DNA of 64,000 nt from Dorea_A amylophila. Lineage in GTDB: Bacteria > Bacillota > Clostridia > Lachnospirales > Lachnospiraceae. Position 1 is the stretch's first letter, and each line of letters starts with the position of its first letter. The DNA lies in NCBI RefSeq assembly GCF_025567265.1, contig NZ_JAOQJW010000004.1, positions 62,001 through 126,000 of the forward strand, in the 5' to 3' direction. Positions 32,751-41,575 of this stretch are shown in pieces. The position numbers and the translations under genes are program-made. The notes under the pieces were generated by a model, which was not told where the DNA came from, did no database searches, and saw nothing but the letters and a program-made list of their open reading frames with translations.

Positions 32751-33451
32751 TATTCTTCATCTTTCACTTCTTCTCCGGCAAGTTTCAGAATATCTTCGAT
32801 CTCATCCTCGCTGATTCCAAGTCTGTCTGCAACTTCATCCACGCTGACTTTACGTCCGTATTCTTCTTTCATACTCTTAATCGTCTCATCAAGTTCTGTA
32901 ACTTTCTCAACCATCTTATGATCTCTTCTCTTTACTTCTGTCTGCGACTCCAACGATGCCAGCATTCCGGCACGTACCTGTTTCAGAATCTCTTCTTCAT
33001 CTTTTTCCTTCCGGATCTCTTTTAATGCCAGCATCAGTACAATGTTTCCTTCCTGGATCATATCACCGATAAACACTTCCGGATGATGCAGTCTCACCGC
33101 TTCTTCTACCACTTTCGGAAGATAATATGCCATGCGCACCTCTTCCGGTGTCTCTTCATTCATATCGCCAAGACTTCGCAGATATTCTTCTACGTATTTC
33201 TGTTCGTCCGGGCTTAATGGCTGTTGTTCTTCATTTTCCGCTTCTTTTACCGTACCTCCGGCCTGTTTATAACCGATCACCGCCATCTTCATCGATAACA
33301 GGTAATCACAGACCAGATTCATCTGTTCTTGCGAAAGTCCATCCTCTTCAAAATACTTTTCCACTTCATCTACGGTAATCTTTCCATTCTGATCTTCTGC
33401 AAGCGCAAGTACTCCCGCAAGCTTTTCTTTAAACTGTAATCTATCTGCCAT
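32750..33451 (-). CDS. Shortened sigma-70-like protein lacking promoter-recognition regions
   Basis: A 233-residue protein. Residues 1-60 resemble sigma region 1.1 (FKEKLAGVLALAEDQNGKITVDEVEKYF, LSQEQMNLVCDYLLS). Residues 75-95 look like region 1.2 (LSPDEQKYVEEYLRSL). FIGDMIQEGNIVLMLAL near 127-143 matches region 2.1-2.2, and the C-terminal part (KMVEKVTELDETIKSMKEEYGRKVSVDEVADRLGISEDEIEDIL) matches region 3. The aromatic/basic region 2.3-2.4 and the whole of region 4 are absent. It may bind core RNA polymerase without choosing promoters; this is inference. It converges with the preceding gene and has no partner in an operon. Confidence 0.7.
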   Translation of the reverse strand: MADRLQFKEKLAGVLALAEDQNGKITVDEVEKYFEEDGLSQEQMNLVCDYLLSMKMAVIGYKQAGGTVKEAENEEQQPLSPDEQKYVEEYLRSLGDMNEETPEEVRMAYYLPKVVEEAVRLHHPEVFIGDMIQEGNIVLMLALKEIRKEKDEEEILKQVRAGMLASLESQTEVKRRDHKMVEKVTELDETIKSMKEEYGRKVSVDEVADRLGISEDEIEDILKLAGEEVKDEE

Positions 33452-33603
33452 TTTATTCCTCCATCTTTTTATTACTTTTATTCATACATACACATTTTAT
33501 TGTTGTCTTAACACTCCCAAAGCAATTCCATAATATTATGAAATGATCCTCGTGTCAATTGCTATACCATCCGCCATCATATCCTCCTGTATATTCCGGA
33601 ACT

Positions 33604-33649
33604 AAAAAAGGACTTGTTCTACACTGTTTTGTAAAACAAGTCCCTTTTT
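33604..33649 (-). terminator. Terminator after the small membrane protein gene
   Basis: GGACTTGTT-TACA pairs with TGTA-AACAAGTCC, with one mismatch on each arm, and is flanked by A6 and T5. It lies about ten bases past the stop at 33660. Confidence 0.85.
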
Positions 33650-33659
33650 AATTTATCTT

Positions 33660-33917
33660 CTATTCCATGGAGTGGTGTTTGTATAACCCGTACAGATATA
33701 AGCTGCCCCCGACCAATCCTACGATCAATCCTCCGTAGATTCCTGCACACATGAGATTTTCCAAATTACCCGTGATAGAAAATCCCAAAAATTTGCAGAT
33801 CAGCATTCCTGCTCCCATCGTTGCTGCCATCCATCCAATCATATTGATTACCAGAAAGGCACTGACAGCCCCTTCTATTGTAAATTCTTTATTCAACATA
33901 TTCCACAGATATCTCAT
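33660..33917 (-). CDS. Small two-helix membrane protein, unknown
   Basis: An 85-residue protein with two clear membrane segments (about residues 17-45 and 53-78) joined by a short loop (SITGNLENLM). Glycines are frequent in both helices (GAGMLICKFLG, GGLIVGLVGGSLY). The N terminus (MRYLWNMLNKEF) is amphipathic. A strong RBS (GGGAGG) and a dedicated terminator support a real gene. I do not recognise a family. Confidence 0.7.
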   Translation of the reverse strand: MRYLWNMLNKEFTIEGAVSAFLVINMIGWMAATMGAGMLICKFLGFSITGNLENLMCAGIYGGLIVGLVGGSLYLYGLYKHHSME

Positions 33918-34022
33918 CTCTAAACGCCTCCCGTTTTTTGAATCTTTACTCTTATCTCTTTTTCTGATTCAAGTATAGAAAGGCTATGTTAAATAAAATA
34001 CCCCGGCAATGAAAAATCTATG

Positions 34023-34805
34023 TTAAATCTTCCCCTGCACGATCAAAGTCTGATATCCTGCCCGCTTCAGACGGCGCTCCATCTGTACCGCATCATTTAA
34101 ATTATCAAATTCTCCTACATAGACTCTGTAATACGGACCGGACCGGTCAATGTACACCGGATACTCCTGCTCCAGAAGTTCATTCTGCAGCCGGTTCGCA
34201 TAGCGTTGATTCCGGAACAAACCCACCTGCACCCGGTACACTGGAACTTTTTCTTCTTTGATCAGCCCATTACTTTCCAATGTGTCCAGAATCCCATCTG
34301 CAATTGCCTGTGCGATATCTTCAAAGTTATCATCAAACAGACGGTTATCTGTGTCCGAATTCAGGAATCCGGCTTCTACCAGTATCGCCGGCATTTTTGT
34401 ACGTTTCAGAACCACCAGATCCGGTCTTGCTTTCACGCCCAGATTCACGAAGCCTACACCTTCGAGCTGCTCATTGATATCCTGTGCCATCTTGTATTTG
34501 AGTCCCGACAGATCATAGATCAGACTTTCAACTCCTTCCACCTCATTATCGGCAGGAAATGAATTCCGGTGAATTGAAATAAAGAGATCTACTCCTGCAT
34601 TATTTGCCTTCATTGCTTTCTCATAAGGGGTTTCATAGACATCCGTTGTCCGTGTATATCTCACATCCAGTCCTCTTTCAGACAGGATCTCTCCGATTGC
34701 CAGCACCAGTCTCAGATTGTCATCCTTTTCCTGTCTTCCTTTATAGACTGCTCCCGGATCTTTTGTACCGCCGTGTCCGGCATCCAACATGATCGAATAT
34801 GCCAT
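34023..34805 (-). CDS. N-acetylmuramoyl-L-alanine amidase with SPOR domain (CwlC-like)
   Basis: A 260-residue protein. The Amidase_3 domain (residues 1-175) has the zinc ligands in LDAGHGGTKDPGA, the following QEKD and FISIHRNS, and the catalytic glutamate in LVEAGFLNS. A SPOR repeat (about 185-258, VYRVQVGLFRNQRYANRLQNEL, YYRVYVGEFDN) binds denuded glycan. There is no signal peptide. Domain order, length and lack of a signal match B. subtilis CwlC, a mother-cell autolysin that acts when spores are released. Role inferred by this match. Confidence 0.88.
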   Translation of the reverse strand: MAYSIMLDAGHGGTKDPGAVYKGRQEKDDNLRLVLAIGEILSERGLDVRYTRTTDVYETPYEKAMKANNAGVDLFISIHRNSFPADNEVEGVESLIYDLSGLKYKMAQDINEQLEGVGFVNLGVKARPDLVVLKRTKMPAILVEAGFLNSDTDNRLFDDNFEDIAQAIADGILDTLESNGLIKEEKVPVYRVQVGLFRNQRYANRLQNELLEQEYPVYIDRSGPYYRVYVGEFDNLNDAVQMERRLKRAGYQTLIVQGKI

Positions 34806-34872
34806 AGCTATGTTCCTTTCTTATCATCTTTTATAAAATCAGGGGACCCTTCATTTCTGCCTCTTTACAGGC

Positions 34873-34911
34873 AAAAAATATAGCAGACAGGAACCAATCC
34901 CATCTGCTATA
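34873..34911 (-). terminator. Terminator after the GntR regulator gene
   Basis: TATAGCAGA pairs with TCTGCTATA around an inner GG/CC stem; on the minus strand it is followed by T6. Confidence 0.8.
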
Positions 34912-34948
34912 AAATATGAAACATTACGCCAAATGTTCTTCTGTTTTT

Positions 34949-35644
34949 CTATCTTTCCCGTTCTTCCAAAATCTCATTGATCAACGTAAAATGATGTTCC
35001 AAAGCCTCCAGGCCTTTTGCTTTATTTTTCTCTTTCAACCCTTCTATCAGCTTTTTATGACATTCATTCAACAAATTCTTTCTCTCTTCCGTACGCAAAA
35101 TTTCCGCACGCATATCGTGAATAAATGAATCGATCACACCGGAACATGCCTCCAGAAAATCCTGCACCAGTATATTGCCCGACGCCTGTGCGAGCGTATA
35201 ATGCAGTTTCTTATCCAGTTCTGCATTCTTTACATCATCCTGACTCCGATCCAGTTCCTTTACTGCTTTCTCCATTTCTTCTATCTGACCATCTGTTGCA
35301 TTCTCTATTGCAAGCGAAAAGGCCAGACATTCCAACGCCTGGCGTATCTGACTGATCTGCCTGTAGTCTATCTGATCCATAGCAAACATCATCGTCATCG
35401 TCTCCGCAAGACTTTTCTGGAATTCGCAGGTAATATAATTTCCCGATCCCTGCTGCGAAGAAATTACTCCTGTCATATCCATGATACGGATTGCCTCCCG
35501 CACTGAATTACGGCTTACATTCAACCGTTCTGCGATATCCCGCTCCGGCGGCAGTTTCTCCCCCGGACGAAGTTCTCCATCCAAAATCTTCTTTTTAAAG
35601 TAATCAATTACACCTTTATAAGCCTTCTGCTGTCTCTCCATCAC
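34949..35644 (-). CDS. GntR-family (FadR/FCD subfamily) transcriptional regulator
   Basis: A 231-residue regulator. The N-terminal winged helix (ILDGELRPGEKLPPERDIAERLNVSRNSVREAIRIMDMTGVI, residues 15-57) is followed by an all-helical FCD ligand domain (about 80-225: IRQALECLAFSLAIENA, DKKLHYTLAQASGN, HKKLIEGLKEKNKAKGLEALEHH). The FCD domain binds organic acids or sugar acids, often with a metal. The ligand and target are unknown; the sugar-pathway genes that begin nearby are possible targets. Confidence 0.9.
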   Translation of the reverse strand: MMERQQKAYKGVIDYFKKKILDGELRPGEKLPPERDIAERLNVSRNSVREAIRIMDMTGVISSQQGSGNYITCEFQKSLAETMTMMFAMDQIDYRQISQIRQALECLAFSLAIENATDGQIEEMEKAVKELDRSQDDVKNAELDKKLHYTLAQASGNILVQDFLEACSGVIDSFIHDMRAEILRTEERKNLLNECHKKLIEGLKEKNKAKGLEALEHHFTLINEILEERER

Positions 35645-35865
35645 ATTCCTCTTTCATTATATAATGACACTATCTCTTAATAAGTAAGTTTACACTATCT
35701 GTTTATATTGTCAAGCACACAGCCATTTCCTTTTTCAAAATAATCCTAATTAAGAGAAGAATTAACAGATGCTTTCCTTACGAACGAATTTGTTCCTGGA
35801 TGCTCTTCACAGTCAAAGGTAGATGCTTTCAGAGACTATGAAGCATCTCATCAGAAATAAATGAC

Positions 35866-35907
35866 AAAAGGCAGTACACAGATCATCACTCCGTGTACTG
35901 CCTTTTT
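35866..35907 (-). terminator. Terminator after rpiB
   Basis: AAAAGGCAGTACAC pairs with GTGTACTGCCTTTT across a 13-base loop. A separate perfect 8-bp hairpin (AGATGCTT/AAGCATCT, 35821-35848) lies just beyond and has no T run. Confidence 0.8.
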
Positions 35908-35920
35908 ATATTTTTTAGTT

Positions 35921-36373
35921 TTACAAATTATGATTTCTTTTTTCCACATCCATGATCATGTCCACTCTCGCGGCATGTCTTCCGCCTTCAAACTTCGCGT
36001 TCAGCCATTCATCAACGATACATTTCGCTGTTTCAATACCGATCACACGTGCTCCGAATGCAATTATATTCGCATCGTTGTGTTCTTTCGCCATTCTTGC
36101 TGTATATGGATCGCTGCATACTACTGCACGGATACCATTTACTTTATTCGCTGCAAGCGAGATCCCTGCACCGGTTCCGCAGATTGCAATCCCCTGCTCT
36201 ACTTCACCGCTTGCCACCGCATTACCAATCTTTTCACCATACTCTGGATAATTGCAGCTTTCATAAGTATCTGTTCCATAATTCACAACTTCATATCCCA
36301 GGCTTTTCAGATATTCTACAATCTCATTTTTCATGTCTACTGCCGAATGATCGTTTGCAATCCCTATCTTCAT
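35921..36373 (-). CDS. rpiB: Ribose-5-phosphate isomerase B (RpiB/LacAB family)
   Basis: A 150-residue isomerase interconverting ribose 5-phosphate and ribulose 5-phosphate; relatives act on allose or galactose 6-phosphates. Motifs: IANDHSAVDMKNEI at the N terminus, the anion-binding loop CGTGAGISLAANKVNGIRA (about 65-83), and ARMAKEHNDANIIAFGARVIG. The start is set at the ATG at 36373; nine upstream codons are in frame but unlike the family. It lies next to ketose-kinase and epimerase genes, so the sugar could be a 6-phosphate rather than a pentose. Confidence 0.92.
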   Translation of the reverse strand: MKIGIANDHSAVDMKNEIVEYLKSLGYEVVNYGTDTYESCNYPEYGEKIGNAVASGEVEQGIAICGTGAGISLAANKVNGIRAVVCSDPYTARMAKEHNDANIIAFGARVIGIETAKCIVDEWLNAKFEGGRHAARVDMIMDVEKRNHNL

Positions 36374-36478
36374 ATCCTTGTTCCTACCTTTGTCTTTCAT
36401 ATTTTACTCATTTATATTATAATTAGTAGCGAAATAAATATCAATGTTTTCAGAAATGTTTTATCTAAGGAGTTATTT

Positions 36479-37270
36479 ATGGTTAAATTAATCGCCAGTG
36501 ACCTCGACGGCACATTACTTCAAAACGGCGCACGTGATGTAAATCCCATCGTTTTCGACCAGATCCGTACATTAAAAGAACAAGGAATCCTGTTCGCAGC
36601 AGCCAGCGGACGCCAGTATCTGAACCTGCGCAGGCTATTCACTCCGGTTCAGGATGATATCGCATACATAGCCGAAAACGGTTCTCTTTGCATATACAAC
36701 GAAGAGACTATTTCCAAAGGGATCATCGAACACGACCTTGCTTACCGTATCCTGGATGAAGTTGCCAGATATCCACAATACAATTGCATTATCTCCGGCG
36801 AACGTGTCTGCTACAGCACCTCGAAAAATCCGGAATTCTATAATCACATGGTAAATGTCATCAAGAATCATATGAAATTCATTGATGATCCAAAAAGCGA
36901 GATTCCGGAACCGATCCTTAAGATTGCGGTCTGCGATTACAACGGAACCGATGCATGTGAAAAGCATTTAAAAGAAATGTTTTCTTCCGACATTAAAGTG
37001 GTTACTTCCGGTAACCTCTGGGTAGATTTTATCTGTCCGACAGCCAACAAAGGAAGTGCACTGAAAAATCTGCTCGATCATCTGCATATCGATGCAAAGG
37101 ACTGTGTTGTATTCGGTGATCAGTACAACGATGTTGAAATGCTCAAGACCGCCGGCACAAGCTATGCTATGGCTAATGCCGCCCCTGGGATCGATAAATA
37201 TGCAACCCATGTTACGGATTCTGTTGAGAAAGTTTTGCAGCAGATTATTGATGAATTGCCTGCGGTATAA
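36479..37270 (+). CDS. Cof-type HAD-IIB sugar-phosphate phosphatase
   Basis: A 263-residue HAD phosphatase. Motif I is ASDLDGTLL (residues 6-14), motif II lies in AAASGRQYLNL, and motif IV is VFGDQYNDVEML near 208-219, with a type IIB cap between. AAGGAG lies six bases before the ATG at 36479. A long in-frame extension to 35861 runs across the antisense of rpiB and is not coding. Family members dephosphorylate sugar phosphates or FMN/PLP-like compounds; no specific substrate can be read. Confidence 0.92.
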   Translation: MVKLIASDLDGTLLQNGARDVNPIVFDQIRTLKEQGILFAAASGRQYLNLRRLFTPVQDDIAYIAENGSLCIYNEETISKGIIEHDLAYRILDEVARYPQYNCIISGERVCYSTSKNPEFYNHMVNVIKNHMKFIDDPKSEIPEPILKIAVCDYNGTDACEKHLKEMFSSDIKVVTSGNLWVDFICPTANKGSALKNLLDHLHIDAKDCVVFGDQYNDVEMLKTAGTSYAMANAAPGIDKYATHVTDSVEKVLQQIIDELPAV

Positions 37271-37313
37271 CACAAAAAAATCTTCCAGCTGCTTCTCTTG
37301 CATGTCAGAGTCT

Positions 37314-37358
37314 AAAAAACCGATGGAAATAGCTGTTATCAGCTACTCCATCGGTTTT
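37314..37358. terminator. Bidirectional terminator between HAD and epimerase genes
   Basis: AAAACCGATGGA-TAGCTG pairs with CAGCTA-TCCATCGGTTTT around TTAT, one mismatch, with A and T runs on either side. It serves two converging genes. Confidence 0.88.
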
Positions 37359-37381
37359 CTCACTTATTTTTTAACACCAGA

Positions 37382-38251
37382 TTATTTCCAATCCAACATA
37401 TATCTCTGGAACTCAACTGATCGTTTTGCATCTGCATCAAGTTCTGCTTCACTTGCCCCACGACTGATATCTCTCCAGATCTTAATATCCGATCCAACCT
37501 GACCACCCATACGTACAAACGGTTCCATAACTACATTCCCGTCATATTTAATATCCTGTAATGCATCACCGATTTCTCTCCAAGGCATACGTCCTTTTCC
37601 CGGTACCATACGGTTACATTCGCCTGTATGCAGGTGTCCCAGAAGATTTCCTGCATGGCGGATTGCGTCTCCGATACTCACCTCTTCAATATTCATGTGG
37701 AATGTATCAAGCATAACTTTCACATTATCTTTATCTACTTCTTTTACAAATTCCACACCTTCTTCCGATGTATTCAAAATGTGCGTCTCAAATCTGTTAA
37801 TAACTTCCATTCCAAGATCAATTCCATATGGTTTTGCAGCATCAGCAAGTTCCCGTACACCCTCTACACTGTATTTCCAGTCTTCCGGTTTATTTACCGT
37901 TGAAAAATCAACCGGCCAGTAAGAATAAAGTGCACCTCCAAGCCAGTGCATATCCAATTCACCCATTACATCAAACGTCCGCTTATACCAGTCAAGCGCC
38001 TCTGCTTTGATCTTCGGATCAGAGGATCCCATATTATGATTAAATGTCGGACCATATCCGCCTGTCAGAATAATACCATTATCATCCGCACATTTTCTTA
38101 ATTCTTTGATCTCTGTCTGAGAATAATCTGCAATCGGACCTACACCGATTTCCAGAATATCAAATCCAAGTCTGGCTACTTTTTCCACATAATATTTGTA
38201 ATCAGCAGCCCATTCACTTTCCCAATAAGCGTAATAAATTCCATGTTTCAT
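37382..38251 (-). CDS. D-allulose (psicose)/D-tagatose 3-epimerase family enzyme
   Basis: A 289-residue TIM-barrel epimerase that inverts C3 of free ketohexoses, for example D-allulose to D-fructose. The sequence closely follows clostridial D-psicose 3-epimerases: MKHGIYYAYWE start, GGALYSYWP, GHLHTGECNR, and VVMEPFVRMGG near residues 240-250. The four metal ligands are present: E149, D182 (LDTFHMNIEE), H208 (HTG) and E243 (MEPF). It is cotranscribed behind an FGGY kinase and near a divergent DeoR regulator, so it probably feeds a rare ketose into central metabolism. Confidence 0.9.
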   Translation of the reverse strand: MKHGIYYAYWESEWAADYKYYVEKVARLGFDILEIGVGPIADYSQTEIKELRKCADDNGIILTGGYGPTFNHNMGSSDPKIKAEALDWYKRTFDVMGELDMHWLGGALYSYWPVDFSTVNKPEDWKYSVEGVRELADAAKPYGIDLGMEVINRFETHILNTSEEGVEFVKEVDKDNVKVMLDTFHMNIEEVSIGDAIRHAGNLLGHLHTGECNRMVPGKGRMPWREIGDALQDIKYDGNVVMEPFVRMGGQVGSDIKIWRDISRGASEAELDADAKRSVEFQRYMLDWK

Positions 38252-38314
38252 GTTGTATATCCTCCTTTTCTTTGTATGTCTTTATATACATCTTACATAC
38301 TTTCCGTTTCTGTT

Positions 38315-39832
38315 CTATTCTTCTGCAGACATTTTGTAATAATCCAACAGACACTCATATCCTTTTTCAAACAATTTTTTCTGATGATCATATACCGGCT
38401 TATATTCTTCACGCGGAACAAATGTCTTTTCCCGTTTCACAAACTGATCTACAACAGAAAAATCTTTAAACACACCTACACCGATACCTGCAATAACCGC
38501 TGCTGCCACGGAAGTTGCAGTCTCCACCTGATCCAGCCGGTGCAGGCGTACACCCAGCACATCTGCCAGTATCTGAGACAACGTATCTCCTTTGGCTCCT
38601 CCTCCGGTAAGTACCAGATCCTGGATCTCTCCGTTCTCCCTCTGCTTTTCAAGGATTATACCCAGATTCATGGCTACCCCTTCCAGTACGGCACGGATAT
38701 AATCACACTTTTCATGCTCCATCCGGATTCCGAGAAAACTTCCCGATGCATCCGGATTCCATCTCGGACTTCTCTCCCCCACAAGATATGGAAGGAATAC
38801 AAGTCCTTTCGCTCCCGCCGGCGACTGTTCTACCAGACGGTTCATGACATCATAGATAGATACCCCCTCTTTTTCTGCGGTCACTTCTTCCTCTCCACAC
38901 ATTGCATGGCGGATATAAGAATAAGAGCTTCCTGCTGCCTGCATGGTACCACAAGGCATATATTTTCCCGGTATTACATGCCCAAAACAGATTAATGTGC
39001 GGTCTTTGTCCAGGAATACTTCATCTGAAGTTCCTGCGATCCATGCCGAGGTGCCATACGACAGGAACATCTGCCCATTCTCCGTACTTCCGGCTCCCAG
39101 TGCAGAACATGGTCCGTCTCCCCCTCCGCATACTACCTTTGTATTCACGGCAAGTCCCAATTCTTCCGCTGCATGAGCAGTCAAATTACCAATCACATCC
39201 GTCGATGCATGTAATTCAGGCATCTTATCTGCCGGAATTTCTGCAGCACTCAGCACTTCTTCCGACCATTCCATTCCTTTAAGGTCGAATGCATCCGTTC
39301 CGGAAGCTTCCGAATAATCCGTAACAAATTTTCCTGTCAGTCTGCAGATAATATAATCTTTTGCCAGCAGCATCTTATATGTATTCTGATACACTTCCGC
39401 TTCATGATCCCTGATCCACATCAGCTTCTCGATACTGTAGCTTGCACTCGGACGATGTCCGTTAATCTCGTACATTCGGTCCGCTCCTACTTTTTCGGTC
39501 AGTTTCTCCATCTGTTCTCCGGATCTCTGATCCGCCCAAATCATAACCGGACGCAGCGCATTTCCTTTTTCATCTACCACAACACACGCCTGCATCTGCG
39601 ACGAAAAGGAAATTCCAAGAACTGCTTCGGGTTCTATGTCCTTAACAATTTCCTTTGTTGACCTGCAGATTGCTTCCCACCAGTCTTCCGTCTCCTGTTC
39701 TGCATAATTATTATGAAAATAATGCGTTTTGTAAGATGCCGTATAGCTTTTTACCAGCTTTCCCTCTATTGAAAATAAGGATGCTTTGTCTCCCGATGTT
39801 CCAAGATCATGTGCGATTAAATATTTATCCAT
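38315..39832 (-). CDS. FGGY-family carbohydrate kinase, xylulokinase-like
   Basis: A 505-residue two-domain actin-fold kinase. The N-terminal ATP loop is AHDLGTSGDKASLF. The substrate domain has SFSSQMQACVVVDEKG, RPVMIWADQRSGEQ and VCGGGDGPCSALGAGS. The C-terminal nucleotide site has LPYLVGERSPRWNPDASG and LVLTGGGAKGDTLSQILADV. It differs from the second xylulokinase in the window (44475-45941) in substrate-loop residues, so it may phosphorylate another ketose. It is first in a minus-strand pair with the 3-epimerase and diverges from deoR-fsa. Confidence 0.88.
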   Translation of the reverse strand: MDKYLIAHDLGTSGDKASLFSIEGKLVKSYTASYKTHYFHNNYAEQETEDWWEAICRSTKEIVKDIEPEAVLGISFSSQMQACVVVDEKGNALRPVMIWADQRSGEQMEKLTEKVGADRMYEINGHRPSASYSIEKLMWIRDHEAEVYQNTYKMLLAKDYIICRLTGKFVTDYSEASGTDAFDLKGMEWSEEVLSAAEIPADKMPELHASTDVIGNLTAHAAEELGLAVNTKVVCGGGDGPCSALGAGSTENGQMFLSYGTSAWIAGTSDEVFLDKDRTLICFGHVIPGKYMPCGTMQAAGSSYSYIRHAMCGEEEVTAEKEGVSIYDVMNRLVEQSPAGAKGLVFLPYLVGERSPRWNPDASGSFLGIRMEHEKCDYIRAVLEGVAMNLGIILEKQRENGEIQDLVLTGGGAKGDTLSQILADVLGVRLHRLDQVETATSVAAAVIAGIGVGVFKDFSVVDQFVKREKTFVPREEYKPVYDHQKKLFEKGYECLLDYYKMSAEE

Positions 39833-39944
39833 TTCACCGCTCTCCTTCTCCTATTTTCCTCTTTCTCTGTCTATTACTATACCACATAGTCATCTCCTTG
39901 TAAATATTTTGAAACTTTTTATCTTTCGTACGTAACTTCAATTA

Positions 39945-39973
39945 TTGACTTATGTTACTTTCAGTGATAATAT
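39945..39973 (+). promoter_or_regulatory. deoR-fsa promoter
   Basis: TTGACT (39945-39950) and TAATAT (39968-39973) are 17 bases apart. An inverted GTAAC/GTTAC pair, 17 bases apart, straddles the -35 (about 39932-39958) and is a candidate operator shared with the divergent kinase gene. Confidence 0.65.
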
Positions 39974-40014
39974 AACAACTGTAGAAATCACATAACTTAA
40001 AGGAGGTGTGCATT

Positions 40015-40770
40015 TTGACATCAAAAGAACGACATACCGCATTACTTGAATATATGACGGAACATGGCAAGACCGAAGTATCTACACTTGCAGAATATCT
40101 GCATACATCTAAAGTAACAATCCGCAAGGATTTAGACACGCTGTCCGGACGCGGAATCTTAAAAAGAGAGCGCGGTTATGCTGTACTAAAAGATCCCGGG
40201 GATATCAATTACCGTATGGCCTTTCATTATGACAACAAGCAGAAGATTGCACAGTCTGCCGCATCACTTGTAAAGGACGGCGAGACGTTGATCATTGAAT
40301 CTGGTTCGACTTGCGCACTTTTCGCAGAAGAACTTGCCAAAACAAAACAGAACATTACGATTATTACCAATTCCGTATATCTTGCCGATTACGTTGCTGA
40401 CTATAGCAATATCCAGATCATTCTTTTGGGCGGTACTTTACAGCCAAAAGGCAGATCCCTGGTCGGTCCTCTTACCAAACAAGCTATTAAAGCGTTTCAT
40501 GTAGATAAAATATTTACCGGAACCGATGGCTTTTCCAAAGAGTTCGGATTCACCGGAGAAGATCTGACACGTACTGATACTGTACGTGAAATGACAAACT
40601 CTGCAGATCACACCTACATTCTTGCCGATTCTGCAAAATTTCGTCAATCCGGAGCTGTTGCTTATCTACGGTTTCAGGATGTTTATCAGCTCATTACCGA
40701 TGCCGGCATTTCCGAAGAGGAAAAATCTTTTCTCTCCGAAAAGGGAATCCGGATACTGGTTGCACAGTAA
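40015..40770 (+). CDS. DeoR/GlpR-family sugar-phosphate-responsive regulator
   Basis: A 251-residue repressor that starts at TTG (40015), eight bases after AAAGGAGG. The DeoR winged helix is at residues 1-55 (HTALLEYMTEHGKTEVSTLAEYLHTSKVTIRKDLDTLSGRGILKRERGYAVL). A sugar-phosphate-binding DeoRC domain follows (KQKIAQSAASLVKDGETLIIESGSTC, TIITNSVYLADY, GTLQPKGRSLVGPLT, FTGTDGF, ILADSAKF). It lies between the divergent kinase/epimerase genes and fsa, and presumably controls both through a phosphorylated intermediate. Confidence 0.92.
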   Translation: MTSKERHTALLEYMTEHGKTEVSTLAEYLHTSKVTIRKDLDTLSGRGILKRERGYAVLKDPGDINYRMAFHYDNKQKIAQSAASLVKDGETLIIESGSTCALFAEELAKTKQNITIITNSVYLADYVADYSNIQIILLGGTLQPKGRSLVGPLTKQAIKAFHVDKIFTGTDGFSKEFGFTGEDLTRTDTVREMTNSADHTYILADSAKFRQSGAVAYLRFQDVYQLITDAGISEEEKSFLSEKGIRILVAQ

Positions 40771-40812
40771 TCACTTATTTATTTCATATTATTAATTTTC
40801 AGGAGGTTTCTT

Positions 40813-41493
40813 ATGAAATATTTATTAGACACAGCTAATCTTGATGCAATTCGTTACTATACAGACATTTTCCCAATCGCCGGTGTTACATCAAATCCAT
40901 CGATTGTAAAAAAAGAAGGAAAGATTGATTTCTTTGCGCATATGAACGAGATCCGTTCTATCATCGGAATGGACAAGACTCTGCATATTCAGGTTACGGC
41001 ACTGGACACTGACGGAATGCTCCGTGATGCAGAGACGATCCTTAACAAAGTAGACGATCAGGTATGCGTCAAAGTTCCTGTTACATTAGAAGGTATCAAA
41101 GCGATCAAAACTCTCAAAAAACAGGACGTTAATGTAACCGCTACCGCAATCTACAGCAAACAGCAGGGATTCCTTGCCATGGAAGCAGGAGCTGATTATA
41201 TCGCACCATACTTTAACAGGATGGAAAATATGGGAATCGATCCGGATGATGTCATTGCTTCTTTTGCAGAAATGATAGGACTTTACGGATATCACACACA
41301 GATTCTTGGCGCAAGCTTTAAGAATGCAGGCCAGGTTGACCGCGCTTTCCTTGCCGGTGCACAGACAGCAACCATGGATCCTTCCATCTTATCAGCTGCA
41401 CTGACACAGGCTCATATTCTGAAAGCCGTAGATAATTTTGATGCTGACTGGAAATCTGTATATGGTGATGTAACCATCTCGGAACTCCAGTAA
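40813..41493 (+). CDS. Transaldolase/fructose-6-phosphate aldolase family protein
   Basis: A 226-residue class I aldolase. The signature is MKYLLDTANLDAIRYY, GVTSNPSIVKKEG, the Schiff-base lysine K87 in VCVKVPVT, NVTATAIYSKQQ, and GADYIAPYFNRMENMGID. The length fits the small TalB/FSA subfamily (MipB/TalC). It either cleaves fructose 6-phosphate to dihydroxyacetone and glyceraldehyde 3-phosphate or acts as a transaldolase. It follows deoR by 42 bases with AGGAGG before its ATG, so they form an operon. Confidence 0.9.
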   Translation: MKYLLDTANLDAIRYYTDIFPIAGVTSNPSIVKKEGKIDFFAHMNEIRSIIGMDKTLHIQVTALDTDGMLRDAETILNKVDDQVCVKVPVTLEGIKAIKTLKKQDVNVTATAIYSKQQGFLAMEAGADYIAPYFNRMENMGIDPDDVIASFAEMIGLYGYHTQILGASFKNAGQVDRAFLAGAQTATMDPSILSAALTQAHILKAVDNFDADWKSVYGDVTISELQ

Positions 41494-41521
41494 GTAATAC
41501 ATATCCCTCCCCTGGGATAGC

Positions 41522-41565
41522 AAAACTCTGGAGAAGATTTGAACAATCTCTTCTCCGGAGTTTTT
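41522..41565. terminator. Bidirectional terminator between fsa and rhaB-like gene
   Basis: AAACTC-t-GGAGAAGA pairs with TCTTCTCC-g-GAGTTT, followed by a T run on the plus side and AAAA on the other. It serves two converging genes. Confidence 0.85.
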
Positions 41566-41575
41566 ATTATGTTTT

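Noticed and set aside
35861..36478. Long in-frame extension of the HAD phosphatase gene to the left
   Set aside because: It lies opposite the well-supported rpiB gene, and AAGGAG sits six bases before the ATG at 36479. The extension has no family match.
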